DNA of 64,000 nt, taken from positions 186,001 through 250,000 of the forward strand of contig CAWFPB010000002.1 in the NCBI GenBank assembly GCA_963817755.1. The letters are read 5' to 3'. Position numbers and translations under genes: made by a program. Below are positions 17,705 through 27,959 of the stretch, piece after piece; position 1 is the first letter of the stretch, and each line of letters begins with the position of its first letter. The DNA is from Oleiagrimonas sp963817755 (lineage in GTDB: Bacteria; Pseudomonadota; Gammaproteobacteria; Xanthomonadales; Rhodanobacteraceae). Below the pieces are notes generated by a model. It made no database searches. It saw only the letters and a list, made by a program, of their open reading frames with translations, and had not been told where the DNA came from.

Positions 17705-19173
17705 TCCGCCGCCCGCTCGTGATCCTCGCGTTGCTCGGCTGCGCCTTGCTGCCCCTGCCGGGGGTGCGGGCGGCGGTGACTTCGGTCAGCGTGACGCCGG
17801 CCAGCACCACCGCCACACTGGGCAAGAACAATCGGGTGTTGCTGACCTGGCACGTGACCAGCACCCTGAACTCGCCCATCCATTCCGTGCAGGGGCAATT
17901 CACCACCTACGGCGGTACCAGCGTGCAGGTCCTGGGCACCAACGGGCTGATGCTCAACGCCGCCACGCCGCCCTCGCCGGCCAGCGTCGGCGAGGCCCTG
18001 GTCATCCCCGCTGCAGTGCTGCAGGCGGCGGCCAACCAGGGCCTGACCACCATCGCCTACACGCGTACGTTCATTGATGACGACGGCCTCACGGCGGCTG
18101 GTTCGGGCACCCTGCTGATCAACGTGGTGGTGCCGTCGCTGGGTACGGCCACGGCGTTTCCGTCGAACACCACCGCGACCCTGCAGTCCGGTGGGCGCAT
18201 CCATGCGCTGTGGAATGTCACGGCCAACGCGTCCGGCATCGGCGTGCGATCGACATCGGGGGCGTTCCTGCTGACCCTGGACGGTCCGGTCCTGCAGACC
18301 GTGGTGCAACCGATCTCGGGCACGGTCGTCGGCGGCACGGCGCGCATCGCCGACGATGTGCAGATTCCGGCCTCGGTGGTCTACCAGGTGCTGGCCGCGC
18401 ACCAGAGCACCTTCTATTTTCATCGTCACTTCGAGCCGGTGGCGGGCGGCAGCGGTGCCGACGGCTTGATCACCATCCGCATCGTCGGCAGCAACGCCGG
18501 CGCGCTGAGCCTGGCCCGCGTCAGCCTGCGCTTCAGCGACGGATCGCGCAGGCGGGTGGTCGGCCACGATCACCCGTTGCGCGCGCTGGCCGAGATTCGC
18601 TACACCGGCGGAGGCCTGCTGCAGGCCGTGTGGGAAGTGGCCACGCCACCTTCAACCAGCGGCCAGCCGGTGTACCGGCCGCTGCGATTCGTGCGCCAGT
18701 ACCTTTTGCCCGGCGGCCAGGTGCTGCTGGAAAGTCCGCCGCTTCCGGTCGGGGTGTCAGGGCGCCATGTGGTGCGTCTGCGGCTTCAGGATCCGGCACT
18801 CGACAACGGACTGCTGGCCCTGGAGTACAGCGTCAACCCAGCCATGCACGGCGGCGCGAGCGCTCCGCGAAAACTACCGCTGCGACTTCCCGGCAACGGG
18901 GCCTCGCTGCAGGCCACAACTCGTTTCGCCTGGCAGCCGGTCACCGGCGCGCGCGCCTACCAGCTGGAGTTTTACGCAGCCGACGACATGCCCGGCCTGC
19001 AACTGCCGCAGGGCGGCATGGTGGTGCCGGCATCCACCACGCAACTGCACCTGAGCGAGCTGGCGCGCGCGCACTTGTCATCGGGTCGCAGCTACCGATG
19101 GCGCGTGCTGGCGATCGGCGCGGACGGACGCATGCTTGCGGTCAGCGGCCTGCGCGAACTGCTGGTTCCATAA
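17701..19173 (+). CDS. Exported protein with tandem Ig-like domains (cluster gene 3)
   Basis: 490 residues; the signal peptide is MIRRPLVILALLGCALLPLPGVRA. Two related domains follow one another: SVSVTPASTTATLGKNNRVLLTW near residue 26 and TATAFPSNTTATLQSGGRIHALWNV near 152, so an internal duplication is likely. The C-terminal third has LPGNGASLQATTRFAWQPVTGARAYQLEF, which is the pattern of FN3-like domains that dissect a query string (TxFxWxPVxGAxxYxL). It overlaps gene 2 by ATGA. Probably a periplasmic or surface protein; function unknown. Confidence 0.7.
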   Translation: MIRRPLVILALLGCALLPLPGVRAAVTSVSVTPASTTATLGKNNRVLLTWHVTSTLNSPIHSVQGQFTTYGGTSVQVLGTNGLMLNAATPPSPASVGEALVIPAAVLQAAANQGLTTIAYTRTFIDDDGLTAAGSGTLLINVVVPSLGTATAFPSNTTATLQSGGRIHALWNVTANASGIGVRSTSGAFLLTLDGPVLQTVVQPISGTVVGGTARIADDVQIPASVVYQVLAAHQSTFYFHRHFEPVAGGSGADGLITIRIVGSNAGALSLARVSLRFSDGSRRRVVGHDHPLRALAEIRYTGGGLLQAVWEVATPPSTSGQPVYRPLRFVRQYLLPGGQVLLESPPLPVGVSGRHVVRLRLQDPALDNGLLALEYSVNPAMHGGASAPRKLPLRLPGNGASLQATTRFAWQPVTGARAYQLEFYAADDMPGLQLPQGGMVVPASTTQLHLSELARAHLSSGRSYRWRVLAIGADGRMLAVSGLRELLVP

Positions 19174-19195
19174 GGACACACACGGAGTTCAAGCG

Positions 19196-22100
19196 ATGAA
19201 CACGCACACCCGGATGCACCCCGTACTGGCAGGCGTGATCGCCCTGTGCGTCGTGCTGGCGGGCTTGTGCAACGCCTCCGCGCAGGTCAGGGCAGTGCCG
19301 GTGATGCATGCGCTGACGGCCGAGCCGGTGGTCGGCAACATCGCGCCCGGGTTGCTGCGGCAGGGCCAGGAGGCCGACCTCGTGCTGCGTGGCAGCGGCC
19401 TGCGCGATGGACTGGATATCGACTTCGGTCCTGGCATCCAGGCCCAGTCGACAAGCGGCACCGAGTTGCGCGGCGCGCTCACGCACGTGCATGTGAATGT
19501 CGATGCCAACGCGGCGACGGGGCGTCGCCAGCTGGTCATCGTGCAGGGTCGCGCGCGCGAACCGCAGCGCGCCTACCTCAGCGTCCAAACGGGTCTGGCG
19601 GTGCCATCGGGACCGGCGATGCATGTCCTGACCGCGACTCCGCAGGCCGCGGTCACCGCGGTCACGCCGGACCGGCTGGTCGCCGGACACGACTACCTGT
19701 TGCGTGTGACCAGCAAGGGGCTGCCTGCGGGGACCACGTTCGATTTCGGACCGGGCGTGCAGGCGCGATCGGCTGCCCGCATGATCAACGACCATAGCCT
19801 GGCACTGAAGGTGCACGTGGACGCCGGGGCCGCGGCCGGTCGCCGGGTGGTGGGCTTCCAGCTGCCCGCGGTACAGAACGCCATCGCCGCGGTCGCCGGC
19901 TCGAAGGGCCGGGGACCGGCCAGCATCGAGGTGGTGGCCGCGACACAACAACCGGTGCGCACGCTGTCCCGGGTGGCGCCGGCGATCCTCACCGGGGTAC
20001 TGCCTGCACGTGTGCGCGCCGGTAGCCAGGCGCAACTGGTCTTCACCGGACAGAACCTGAAGCCCGGCCTGCACATCGACTACGGACCGGGGATCCACAT
20101 GCAGCCGCTGCGTCCGCTGGGCGACCGCTTCGTCGCGCTGACGAGCATCGACGCCGACGCCACCCCCGGCAGGCACACGCCGCGCGCGACCCAGCCGGGA
20201 GGCACCGTGCAGGTGCGCACGACGGCGGCCTTGCTGGTGATTCCGCCGCCGGCCGCGCGTGCCCCGGTGGCGCGCGGCACCGTTCCCGACCTGCAGGCCC
20301 CGGGCCTGCGCGTGGACAGCCTGTATCCGGCCCGCCTGGCGGGCGGTCTTAGCTATGTCGTGCAGGCGGCGGGCTCGGGCTTCACGCCGCGCATGCAGAT
20401 CGACCTGGGACGTGACGTAACGGTCGAGGGCGTGGACGTGGTCAACGACCACAGCGCGCGAGTGCGTGTGAAGGTGGCGTCGGCCGCGCTGGCGGGCATG
20501 CGCTTCTCGCGGGCCCGCGTGGATGGCCGGCAGGCCTGGTCACCGCAGCCGGCGCGGGTGCTGATCGAACGCGGGCAGCAGCGCGCGAGCCTGCCCAAGC
20601 CGAAGTGGAAGGCGCCGGACTGGGCGCACGTCACGGTGCGCGGGCGCATCGACCTGGAGCGGCCCAAGTGGTATTCGGGACTGGCTTCGCAGCCGCCGCC
20701 GGTCGACCCGGTCACGCACCAGCCACTGGGCCAGGGCAAGATCGTCAAGGTCGGCGTGGACGTGCCCACGCTCAAGGATGACGTGATCTTCAGCTGGAGC
20801 GAGTCCAACCCGGGCCTGGCCGACTGGTACGAAGTGCACTTCTACAAGGGCGACACGCTGATCGCCACGCGCAAGATCGAACCGCAGCCGATGCACGGCT
20901 ACAACGTGCCGGCGCTGCCGACGGTGTTGATGCCCGATGCGGACCTGATCGCCAAGCTGTCGCTGGACCGGTTGGCGAACAGCGCGCAGATGAGCCGTGA
21001 CAGCCAGGGCAACGTGACGGTGTCGGGCCCGGTGTCACCGCATATGTCGAGCGCCGCCACCGCTTTCGCCGACGGTGACGACATGCCGCCGGGTGATTTC
21101 TCCTGGGAGGTGGTGGGTTACCACCGCTATCCCGCCAGCGGCGTGGCTTCGCGGGCCGTTCGCGGCATCAACCCGCCGACCGTGGTCAAGGCGGTCGAGC
21201 ATTCCGAGCGCTGGCCGCTGAATGCGCCGCTGCATCCCACCGGCATGACCTGCGGGCAGCAGGCCTACAGCTCGCTGGAAGTGACGCGCCTGGACAGCAC
21301 GGCCGGCAAGACCGACAAGAACGGATTTTCCAAGGAGCAATCCACCAGCGCCCACACGGGTGACCGCTGGCAGCTCAGCGGTGCATTGAACCTGGGGGCG
21401 AGCCCCTGGGCGTCCATGCCGCAGACCATGCAGTGGCCCACGGGTCAAGGCACCAAGGCCACCACCTGGCATTTCGACAACGTGTTCGTCGACTGGGGCG
21501 ACGGCACCGTCATGCCGCTGGCGCTGACCATGCCCGGTGGCCACCACTACTCGCCGAACGCCTCGATCAGCCTGGACAACCTGCTCAGCGACGAACGCTT
21601 CAAGCATGCCTACAGCACCGTCGGCGCCTACACCGTGCGCGTGTACCAGCTGGCCGAGGACGACATGCAGGACCACCAGGCCGGTGGCGTGAGCCTTTCG
21701 GCCAATCCCGGTGGATCGCTGTATGCCACGGCCACCCAGCTGGGCGCTGGCGGCTCGCCCGATACCGGCAGCCAGCACGCCAAGGGTTTCGGACACGGCC
21801 AGGCGGTCGCCGACCGCGCCTACATGGTCATGTGCAAGACGGTGAACATCGAGCCGCGCACGGACGCTGACGCCAGCGGTCCGCTGCACCTGATCGCGGC
21901 CAAGATGCGCGGTTTCCCCGAAACGCCTGGCGATGCCTCGCCGCCACCTGGCGTGAAGGTCGCGCCGCGGCCCGATACCTCGCCGTACCAACTCATGCCG
22001 GGCGCGGGTACCTCGTCCGCCGGCAAGGCGGCGCCCCGGTCCATGGCCGGCACCGGTTCGCTGAGCCGCAACCCCCCGCAGCGCGCCAGCGCCCTGTTCG

Positions 22101-25100
22101 CAGGTCACGGACCACCGAGTTTTTCCGCCTGCGATGTCTCGCTCACGGGTGGCGGCTACCTGTACTACTACGGCGCCGGCCAGCTGCATCTGACCTGGTA
22201 CCTGGACGGCCAGCGCATCGACCGCCGCACCATCAGCCTGCCGCCGTCCACGCCGCGCTCGGATGCGCAGCTGACGGCCAAGCATCCGATCGATCCGCTG
22301 GTCAGCGCCAGCGACCTGCTGCTGTCCACGCCGATCCCGCTGGATGACATCGGCAAGCACACCCTCCATTTCGATGCCGAGGTGATTCCCGACGCGCGTG
22401 GCCTGAGCGGACTGTCCGGTCTGATCGGGCGCGCCCTCGGCAGCGGCCAGCGCGCGCCCGATGCGCAGCTGGCCTCGCAGCTGGCGGCCGGCATGACCCG
22501 CGCGCCGGCGGTCGGCGTGCTGCCGCCTTCCGGCGTGCAGCTGGGTGCCGGCGGCGCCCACGTGGCCTGGTTGCGCGCACCCTTGCGGCAGCTGGCCGTG
22601 GTCCGCGCCGATCCGGTGCAACTGGCCTTCGTGCAGGCCCGCGGACGCACGTCGAGCGGAACGGCCACGGTACAGCAGGGCGCGGCCACCCTGAACGGGC
22701 TGCTGCGCGCGGCCGGAGCCCGCAGTCGCCTGCCGCCACGCAAGCCGCCGCAGTGGGTCGGCTCCAACCCACTCGCCTACAACGTGATCGGCGTGATCGA
22801 GAAAAAGGCCTGCATCTTCCATTTCCCGGTAGCCCAGGGCGGCTATTTCCAGATCGGCGGCCTGCAGGATGCGCAGGCCGGCCTCACCCACCAGGGCAAC
22901 CTCTGGAGTGGCCGCGGCCTGCTGAGCCTGCCCTGGCCGAACGCGGGCAGCGGCACCGTCAAGCTGTCGATACCGGTCCAGTTCCACGACTGGCAACTGG
23001 CCGACGACGGGGTGACGGTCGAGCATGGCGACCTGGAGGTGTCCGATCCGATGGATACGGACCCGAAGATCCCCGCGGTGCACATGCACCTGTCGCGCAT
23101 CAAGGGCACGGCCGGGCAGACGCTCGGCGCCGACCTGGTGGTCAAACTCGCCAACCCCGACATCCGCGTCTTCGGCAGCGCCAACGGACCGGCGCCGATC
23201 CAGGCCCATGCGGTGCTCTCGCCGACGGGTGATCTCTACGTGAACGACCTGGCGCTGCCCGATCTGAGCGTGTACGACAGCGGCTTCACCCTGCGCGGGG
23301 TCAAGGCCGCGCTGGACTTCAGCGTCAGCCAGGGAGCGTCCTGCGACGGCGGTCCGGGCTGGAACGGCCTGGCCTTGACCGCGGGCACGCTGGAGGCCTA
23401 CACCTTCGACCTGAAACAGGGCCAGTCGGCGGCGACCAAGGACTGGGGCATCGATGGCTCCGGCTTCTGCGGCAAGCAGCATTTCGGTACCTACGACTCG
23501 AAGTACAAGCGTGGCTCGATCCACTGGTCCGGCATCGACGCCGACGCCGGCGGCGGGACCTTCCATGCCGTCTACAAGGGCGTGCGCGCGCACGTGCCCT
23601 GGCTGGACGTGGACCTTGGCCCGACCGATCAAACCCTGCAAGCAGGCGCCGGCGTGAAGGATGGCGGCAAGATCGAATTCGACCTGAAGGGCGATGCGCC
23701 GCGGCACGACTACGGCGCGGTCAGCATGAGTGCCGACGGCCTGGCGCTGGGCACCATGACGGGCGTGGGCCTGGTCGCGGCGGCGCAGACCACGCACTTC
23801 GGCTTCCGCGCCGACGGCCAGGTGTTCGCCGCCGACGTGGCGGTCCCGGGCCTGTACTTCGGCATGGATGGCCGCGCCTATTTCCACGAAGGCGGCGGTT
23901 CCACGCACGTCACGCTGAGCGGCACCAAGGGCTTGCTTTCACAAGGCGTGATCGACCTCAAGGGCGTCGATGTCACCGCCACCACCGGGCCGGGCCAGCG
24001 CCTGCAGTTCAACTTTGCCGGCAGCCTGAAGATCTCCGATGCGCTGCCGGCGGCCAAGGCGCCGGTCAGCTACCGCGTCGATGAAGTCGGAAAAGATACG
24101 TACGCCGGCAGCGGGCCGGTCACCGGCAGCTTTGTCATCCACAAGCCATTCCCGGATGCGCACGCGTCCACCGACACCGTGATCCGGCCCACCTACGTGG
24201 GCAGCCAGAGTGGCAGCGTGGCCGAGGCGGGCAGTTCGCCGTTGCTCGATTTCGTGATTCCGCCGGCACTCGCCGACACCCAGCACATGCGCTATTGCGG
24301 CGATGTCGACCTGGGCATGTTCGGCGGGCCGCCGGTCAAGGGCGGGTTCGCACTGGGGTACCTGGGGTCGGACGACTTCTGGGCCGCGCATGCCGATGTG
24401 AAGCTGGGGCCGAGCGGCACGCCGCTGGTGCCGCCTTTCATGTCGCTGTACGAGGTTGGCGGCGGCCTGGGCTACAACGTGTCGATCGAATCGTTCGCCT
24501 CCGGCAACAGTTGCGCCGTGACGGCGAAGATCGACCATACGCCGGCCTTCGACGCGCACCTGGTGGTCGGCGACCCGAGTCACTTCGCCTACGGCCTGGA
24601 CGGCCATTTCACGGTCAAGGTGAGCGGTCCGCAGGCCGGTGCGCTGATGCAGTACAAGGCCTGGATGCTCAAGCAGTCCAGGGATTGGGACGGCAAGGGC
24701 GACTTCTGGGGCAAGTTCCAGTACATGGGCGGCAGCTTCGACGGCACCCTGAACGGCCATTACGGGTTCCTGGACGACAAGGTCTACATCGAGGCCACCC
24801 ACGATGCCATCGCCATGCATTTCGGCCACGGCTCCTGGTACATCCATGCCGGCACCAAGAACAATCCGGTCAAGGGCCATGTGCTGATCGTCAATGCCGG
24901 CGCCTGGGTCGGGGTGGGTAATGCGGGGCTGTACGCCGGGGCCAAGGCACACCTGGACCAGGGCGCGGGCAGCTGCGGGTCGGCGTGCGCGCGCATCACC
25001 GCCAATGCGCTGGTCGAGGCCAAGATTACCCCGCAGCCGCACATCAGCGCGGACGGCCACATGGATGTGCATGCCAAGGGCTGCGCCTTCGACATCTGTC

Positions 25101-25261
25101 TCAACGCGGGCGTCGGCGCCGGCACGCATATCGCCGCGCTGCCGCCCGAGCTGGCGTTCTCGTTCCACCTGGGCGGTTGTCCGCCCGGACACCTGGACGT
25201 GGGCCTGCGCATCCTGCCCAGCCCGAAACCGAGCATCGGAGGTGGCCTGTGTGCGTGGTGA
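19196..25261 (+). CDS. Giant exported multidomain protein with IPT-like repeats and PKD-like segment (cluster gene 4)
   Basis: 2021 residues, signal peptide to about residue 30 (LCNASAQ). The start has GGAG a few bases upstream. Four repeats at about 45-130, 150-247, 262-348 and 370-458 each contain a GxxAxL or similar strand and, in the first three, a DFGPGIQ/DYGPGIH motif, as in IPT/TIG-type Ig folds. A PKD-like segment is split around 765-817: VDWGDGT and HAYSTVGAYTVRVY with a 40-residue insertion. The remaining 1100 residues contain repetitive Gly-rich beta strands (YGLDGHFTVKVSG, GLYAGAKAHL) and a Cys-containing end (GGCPPGHLDVGLRI). This looks like a long surface or periplasmic filament or adhesin. 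No LPxTG, autotransporter barrel or type I export signal is seen. Confidence 0.75.
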   Translation: MNTHTRMHPVLAGVIALCVVLAGLCNASAQVRAVPVMHALTAEPVVGNIAPGLLRQGQEADLVLRGSGLRDGLDIDFGPGIQAQSTSGTELRGALTHVHVNVDANAATGRRQLVIVQGRAREPQRAYLSVQTGLAVPSGPAMHVLTATPQAAVTAVTPDRLVAGHDYLLRVTSKGLPAGTTFDFGPGVQARSAARMINDHSLALKVHVDAGAAAGRRVVGFQLPAVQNAIAAVAGSKGRGPASIEVVAATQQPVRTLSRVAPAILTGVLPARVRAGSQAQLVFTGQNLKPGLHIDYGPGIHMQPLRPLGDRFVALTSIDADATPGRHTPRATQPGGTVQVRTTAALLVIPPPAARAPVARGTVPDLQAPGLRVDSLYPARLAGGLSYVVQAAGSGFTPRMQIDLGRDVTVEGVDVVNDHSARVRVKVASAALAGMRFSRARVDGRQAWSPQPARVLIERGQQRASLPKPKWKAPDWAHVTVRGRIDLERPKWYSGLASQPPPVDPVTHQPLGQGKIVKVGVDVPTLKDDVIFSWSESNPGLADWYEVHFYKGDTLIATRKIEPQPMHGYNVPALPTVLMPDADLIAKLSLDRLANSAQMSRDSQGNVTVSGPVSPHMSSAATAFADGDDMPPGDFSWEVVGYHRYPASGVASRAVRGINPPTVVKAVEHSERWPLNAPLHPTGMTCGQQAYSSLEVTRLDSTAGKTDKNGFSKEQSTSAHTGDRWQLSGALNLGASPWASMPQTMQWPTGQGTKATTWHFDNVFVDWGDGTVMPLALTMPGGHHYSPNASISLDNLLSDERFKHAYSTVGAYTVRVYQLAEDDMQDHQAGGVSLSANPGGSLYATATQLGAGGSPDTGSQHAKGFGHGQAVADRAYMVMCKTVNIEPRTDADASGPLHLIAAKMRGFPETPGDASPPPGVKVAPRPDTSPYQLMPGAGTSSAGKAAPRSMAGTGSLSRNPPQRASALFAGHGPPSFSACDVSLTGGGYLYYYGAGQLHLTWYLDGQRIDRRTISLPPSTPRSDAQLTAKHPIDPLVSASDLLLSTPIPLDDIGKHTLHFDAEVIPDARGLSGLSGLIGRALGSGQRAPDAQLASQLAAGMTRAPAVGVLPPSGVQLGAGGAHVAWLRAPLRQLAVVRADPVQLAFVQARGRTSSGTATVQQGAATLNGLLRAAGARSRLPPRKPPQWVGSNPLAYNVIGVIEKKACIFHFPVAQGGYFQIGGLQDAQAGLTHQGNLWSGRGLLSLPWPNAGSGTVKLSIPVQFHDWQLADDGVTVEHGDLEVSDPMDTDPKIPAVHMHLSRIKGTAGQTLGADLVVKLANPDIRVFGSANGPAPIQAHAVLSPTGDLYVNDLALPDLSVYDSGFTLRGVKAALDFSVSQGASCDGGPGWNGLALTAGTLEAYTFDLKQGQSAATKDWGIDGSGFCGKQHFGTYDSKYKRGSIHWSGIDADAGGGTFHAVYKGVRAHVPWLDVDLGPTDQTLQAGAGVKDGGKIEFDLKGDAPRHDYGAVSMSADGLALGTMTGVGLVAAAQTTHFGFRADGQVFAADVAVPGLYFGMDGRAYFHEGGGSTHVTLSGTKGLLSQGVIDLKGVDVTATTGPGQRLQFNFAGSLKISDALPAAKAPVSYRVDEVGKDTYAGSGPVTGSFVIHKPFPDAHASTDTVIRPTYVGSQSGSVAEAGSSPLLDFVIPPALADTQHMRYCGDVDLGMFGGPPVKGGFALGYLGSDDFWAAHADVKLGPSGTPLVPPFMSLYEVGGGLGYNVSIESFASGNSCAVTAKIDHTPAFDAHLVVGDPSHFAYGLDGHFTVKVSGPQAGALMQYKAWMLKQSRDWDGKGDFWGKFQYMGGSFDGTLNGHYGFLDDKVYIEATHDAIAMHFGHGSWYIHAGTKNNPVKGHVLIVNAGAWVGVGNAGLYAGAKAHLDQGAGSCGSACARITANALVEAKITPQPHISADGHMDVHAKGCAFDICLNAGVGAGTHIAALPPELAFSFHLGGCPPGHLDVGLRILPSPKPSIGGGLCAW

Positions 25262-27198
25262 GAAGCTGGATGAACCGTACCCTGTGGCTGGCGGCCAGCC
25301 TGCTGCTCGTCGTGCCGGCCCACGCCGCCGGCCCCGCGCGTGAGCGCGCGCTGTGCGCGGCCGATGCCGACGGCGCCCTGCGCGTGCTGGTGCTGATGCC
25401 GCCGGGCCAGTGGCCCGAGGGTGGCTTCGACGTGCGTCGCGGCGCGACCGAACTCGGCCATGTCGGCGTCGATGCCGCGGCGCGCGCCGCGCTGGAACCG
25501 CTCACCGCGCGTGCTCTGGCAGACTTGCCCGCGCGAGCGCGGGCACAGCCCGACGTGGATGCCGGGATGATCGTGTACGCACGATTGATGTCGGACTGGA
25601 CCTTCGCACGCGCCGCCGGCATGGGCGGTGTGCTGCCGGGCCGGGCGGCCGGCGCCGGGACGCTGTCCGTGACCGCGCAGGATGCCGCGGGGAAGCGGCA
25701 GGGCGAGCCCTTGTCGTGCCAGGTGCAGCCGGCCACCGTGCCGGCGGCACCGGACAAACTGACTGCCCGCATGCGCGAGGAAGGTCCGGCGCTGTACTGG
25801 GCACCGCTGACTGAACGTGCGGCGATCCCGGTGCTGTCGTTCCAGGTATGGCGCGACGATGGCGGCAGCGCGCAGCCCCTGCTCGTGCACACCCCGCTGC
25901 TGCCGCCGAGTCGACAGGCCGGCGATGCGGGTTATATCGATACCCTGGCGCCCCTGGAGCAGACCCTGACCTACCAGGTGGCGCTCATCGATGCGCTGGG
26001 TCGTGTCGGCCGGCGCGCCCGGGTGCAGGTGTATGCCACCGACCTGGATGCCCAGCGGCCACCGACCGGTCTGGTGGCCAAGGCCACGGACACCCGCGTG
26101 GCGCTGAGCTGGAACCGTTCGGACCATCCGCACACCCGCGGCTACGTGGTCGAGCGCGCGCTGCTGGCCACCGGTCCGTTCGAGTTGATGACGCCCGATG
26201 GCGTGCCGGTGGACAAGCCGCAATTCAGCGACACCGGCCTGGCCGGTGGCACCGTCTATTACTACCGGGTGCGGACGATGGGGCCCCGCGGCGATCTGGG
26301 TCCGGCCTCCGATCCCGTCGCGGTGCAGGCGCGTTCGGGCACGCTGCCGCCGACGCCGGACGCCGTTCGGGCCAGCGTCGGCAACACGCGGGTGCGCCTG
26401 CAGTGGTCGGTGGCGCCGCGCGAGGTGGCCGGTTACATCATCGAGCGCCGTGCCGAAGGAAGCCCGTCGTGGAGCCGCGTCAACCAGGAGCTGTGGCCGG
26501 CCACGCGCTACGACGATCCACTGGGTCCGCAGACCGGCGGCACGCTGTACTACCGCGTCACCGCGGTCAGCCAGGACAACCTGAAGAGCGCGCCGTCCGA
26601 TGTGGTCAAGGTCGACCTGCGCGACACCACACCGCCGCTGCCGCCGCGGATCATCGCCAGCTCCGGCGCCGATGGCGCGGTCGAGCTGACCGTGCGGGCC
26701 GCCACGCCAGTGGCCGACACGCAGCGCATCTACGTGCTGCGCGGCGCCAGCGCCGAGGATCCCGGACTGGTCATCGGCGCACCGCTGCGTCCGGGGCACG
26801 ATGAATACCGCGACAGCTGGGTGCAGCCCGGCACGACCTACTGGTATCACCTGGTCGCCTACGACGCCGCCGGAAATCGCAGTACCGACAGCCCGATGGT
26901 GCAGGTGCGCGTCGGTGCGCCGACGATGCCGGCGCCGGCGGCGCCGACACTGCGCCGCGAGACGCGTCCGATGGCGCATGTCGTGATCGCGTTCGCCGCG
27001 CCGCCGGCCGACCTGGCGGTGCTGGTGCAGCGCTCGGCCGATGGCGTGCACTGGAGCAACGTGGGCGGGCCGACCACTGAAAGCCAGGTCCAGGATCTGG
27101 ATCCGGGCACGTCGACCGCGCATTACCGCATTCGCTATCGCGCCACTGACGGCAGCGTCGGTCCGGCATCCACTTCCGTCGAGGTGCAACATGACTGA
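25258..27198 (+). CDS. Exported fibronectin type III repeat protein (cluster gene 5)
   Basis: 646 residues if translation starts at the GTG (25258) that overlaps the upstream TGA as GTGA; GGAGGTGG lies 12-15 bases before 25255/25258. The ATG at 25270 is an alternative. Signal peptide NRTLWLAASLLLVVPAHA. After an N-terminal domain of about 160 residues, at least three FN3-type repeats follow, with PPTGLVAKATDTRVALSW, YVVERALLATGPF and GGTVYYYRVRTMG, then the same pattern around IIERRAEGSPSW/YYRVTAVS and a weaker one. FN3 domains mediate binding; catalytic residues are not seen. Tight coupling to gene 4 suggests the two products act together. Confidence 0.78.
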   Translation: MRSWMNRTLWLAASLLLVVPAHAAGPARERALCAADADGALRVLVLMPPGQWPEGGFDVRRGATELGHVGVDAAARAALEPLTARALADLPARARAQPDVDAGMIVYARLMSDWTFARAAGMGGVLPGRAAGAGTLSVTAQDAAGKRQGEPLSCQVQPATVPAAPDKLTARMREEGPALYWAPLTERAAIPVLSFQVWRDDGGSAQPLLVHTPLLPPSRQAGDAGYIDTLAPLEQTLTYQVALIDALGRVGRRARVQVYATDLDAQRPPTGLVAKATDTRVALSWNRSDHPHTRGYVVERALLATGPFELMTPDGVPVDKPQFSDTGLAGGTVYYYRVRTMGPRGDLGPASDPVAVQARSGTLPPTPDAVRASVGNTRVRLQWSVAPREVAGYIIERRAEGSPSWSRVNQELWPATRYDDPLGPQTGGTLYYRVTAVSQDNLKSAPSDVVKVDLRDTTPPLPPRIIASSGADGAVELTVRAATPVADTQRIYVLRGASAEDPGLVIGAPLRPGHDEYRDSWVQPGTTYWYHLVAYDAAGNRSTDSPMVQVRVGAPTMPAPAAPTLRRETRPMAHVVIAFAAPPADLAVLVQRSADGVHWSNVGGPTTESQVQDLDPGTSTAHYRIRYRATDGSVGPASTSVEVQHD

Positions 27199-27946
27199 CC
27201 GCTACCGCCATCCTGACTCACGCCGCGCGCATGCCAAGCGCGCGCGCGGCATGCGCGCGGCGCGCATGCGGGTTCTGGCATGCGTGGCGTGTGCCTGCTT
27301 CGCCGCCGTGGCGGCCTCCTCGCCACAGACCAGGACGCATGTCAGCGGACTCCCGCATGCTGTCGCCAGGCCATCCCTGTCACCCGCACTGGCCAAACCC
27401 GGATTCGCGATCAACGTCGCACAGGCGTCGACGACGGGCTCGTGCGACGTGTTGCATGCGGTCAAGGTGGACTTCTCCATCACCAACAACGGTGGCCCGA
27501 TGACGGGACCGTATGGCAAGCAAGTCGCCCTTGCGGTGCAGGAGATCGGCGGGCCCGGACTCAACGGATCCTGGGAACTGCCCAACCTCAAGCATGGACA
27601 GACCTGGCGCGGGTCGCTGCCGCTGGCATTGGGCATCCCGGACCTGGCCCGGCTTCCCGGGATGCATCGTCTGAGCGTGTATATCCGGCCGCTGCAGGGC
27701 GTGAGCGCGCACGATTACGTGTTGCCCAAACCGCTGCAGATCATGCTGAACGTGCCTGCGGGCCATTGCCAGATCAAGCACGTCCTGCCGCCCGCGCGGA
27801 TGCACCTGAAACCCGTGCCGAGGACGTCGACACCCAGGCCGGGCACATCATCCAGCCAGCCGGGGTTGCGGGCGTCCGCGGCCCGATATCCCGTGGCCAC
27901 TGATGCGCTCGGAAAGGCATACACGACGCCGACCGAAATGAACTGA
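27191..27946 (+). CDS. Exported protein with CARDB-like module (cluster gene 6)
   Basis: 251 residues; GAGGTG lies 5 bases before the ATG, which overlaps gene 5 by eight bases. The N-terminus is long and basic, then hydrophobic (VLACVACACFAAVAASS), consistent with a signal peptide. Residues about 75-200 form a CARDB-like module: a cysteine, VDFSITNNGGP, LPNLKHGQTWRGSLPL, LPGMHRLSVYI and LNVPAGHCQ. The C-terminal region is P/S/T-rich. The same module occurs at the end of the 30936-32312 product. Function unknown. Confidence 0.65.
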   Translation: MTDRYRHPDSRRAHAKRARGMRAARMRVLACVACACFAAVAASSPQTRTHVSGLPHAVARPSLSPALAKPGFAINVAQASTTGSCDVLHAVKVDFSITNNGGPMTGPYGKQVALAVQEIGGPGLNGSWELPNLKHGQTWRGSLPLALGIPDLARLPGMHRLSVYIRPLQGVSAHDYVLPKPLQIMLNVPAGHCQIKHVLPPARMHLKPVPRTSTPRPGTSSSQPGLRASAARYPVATDALGKAYTTPTEMN

Positions 27947-27959
27947 AGGTAGAAAGTCC

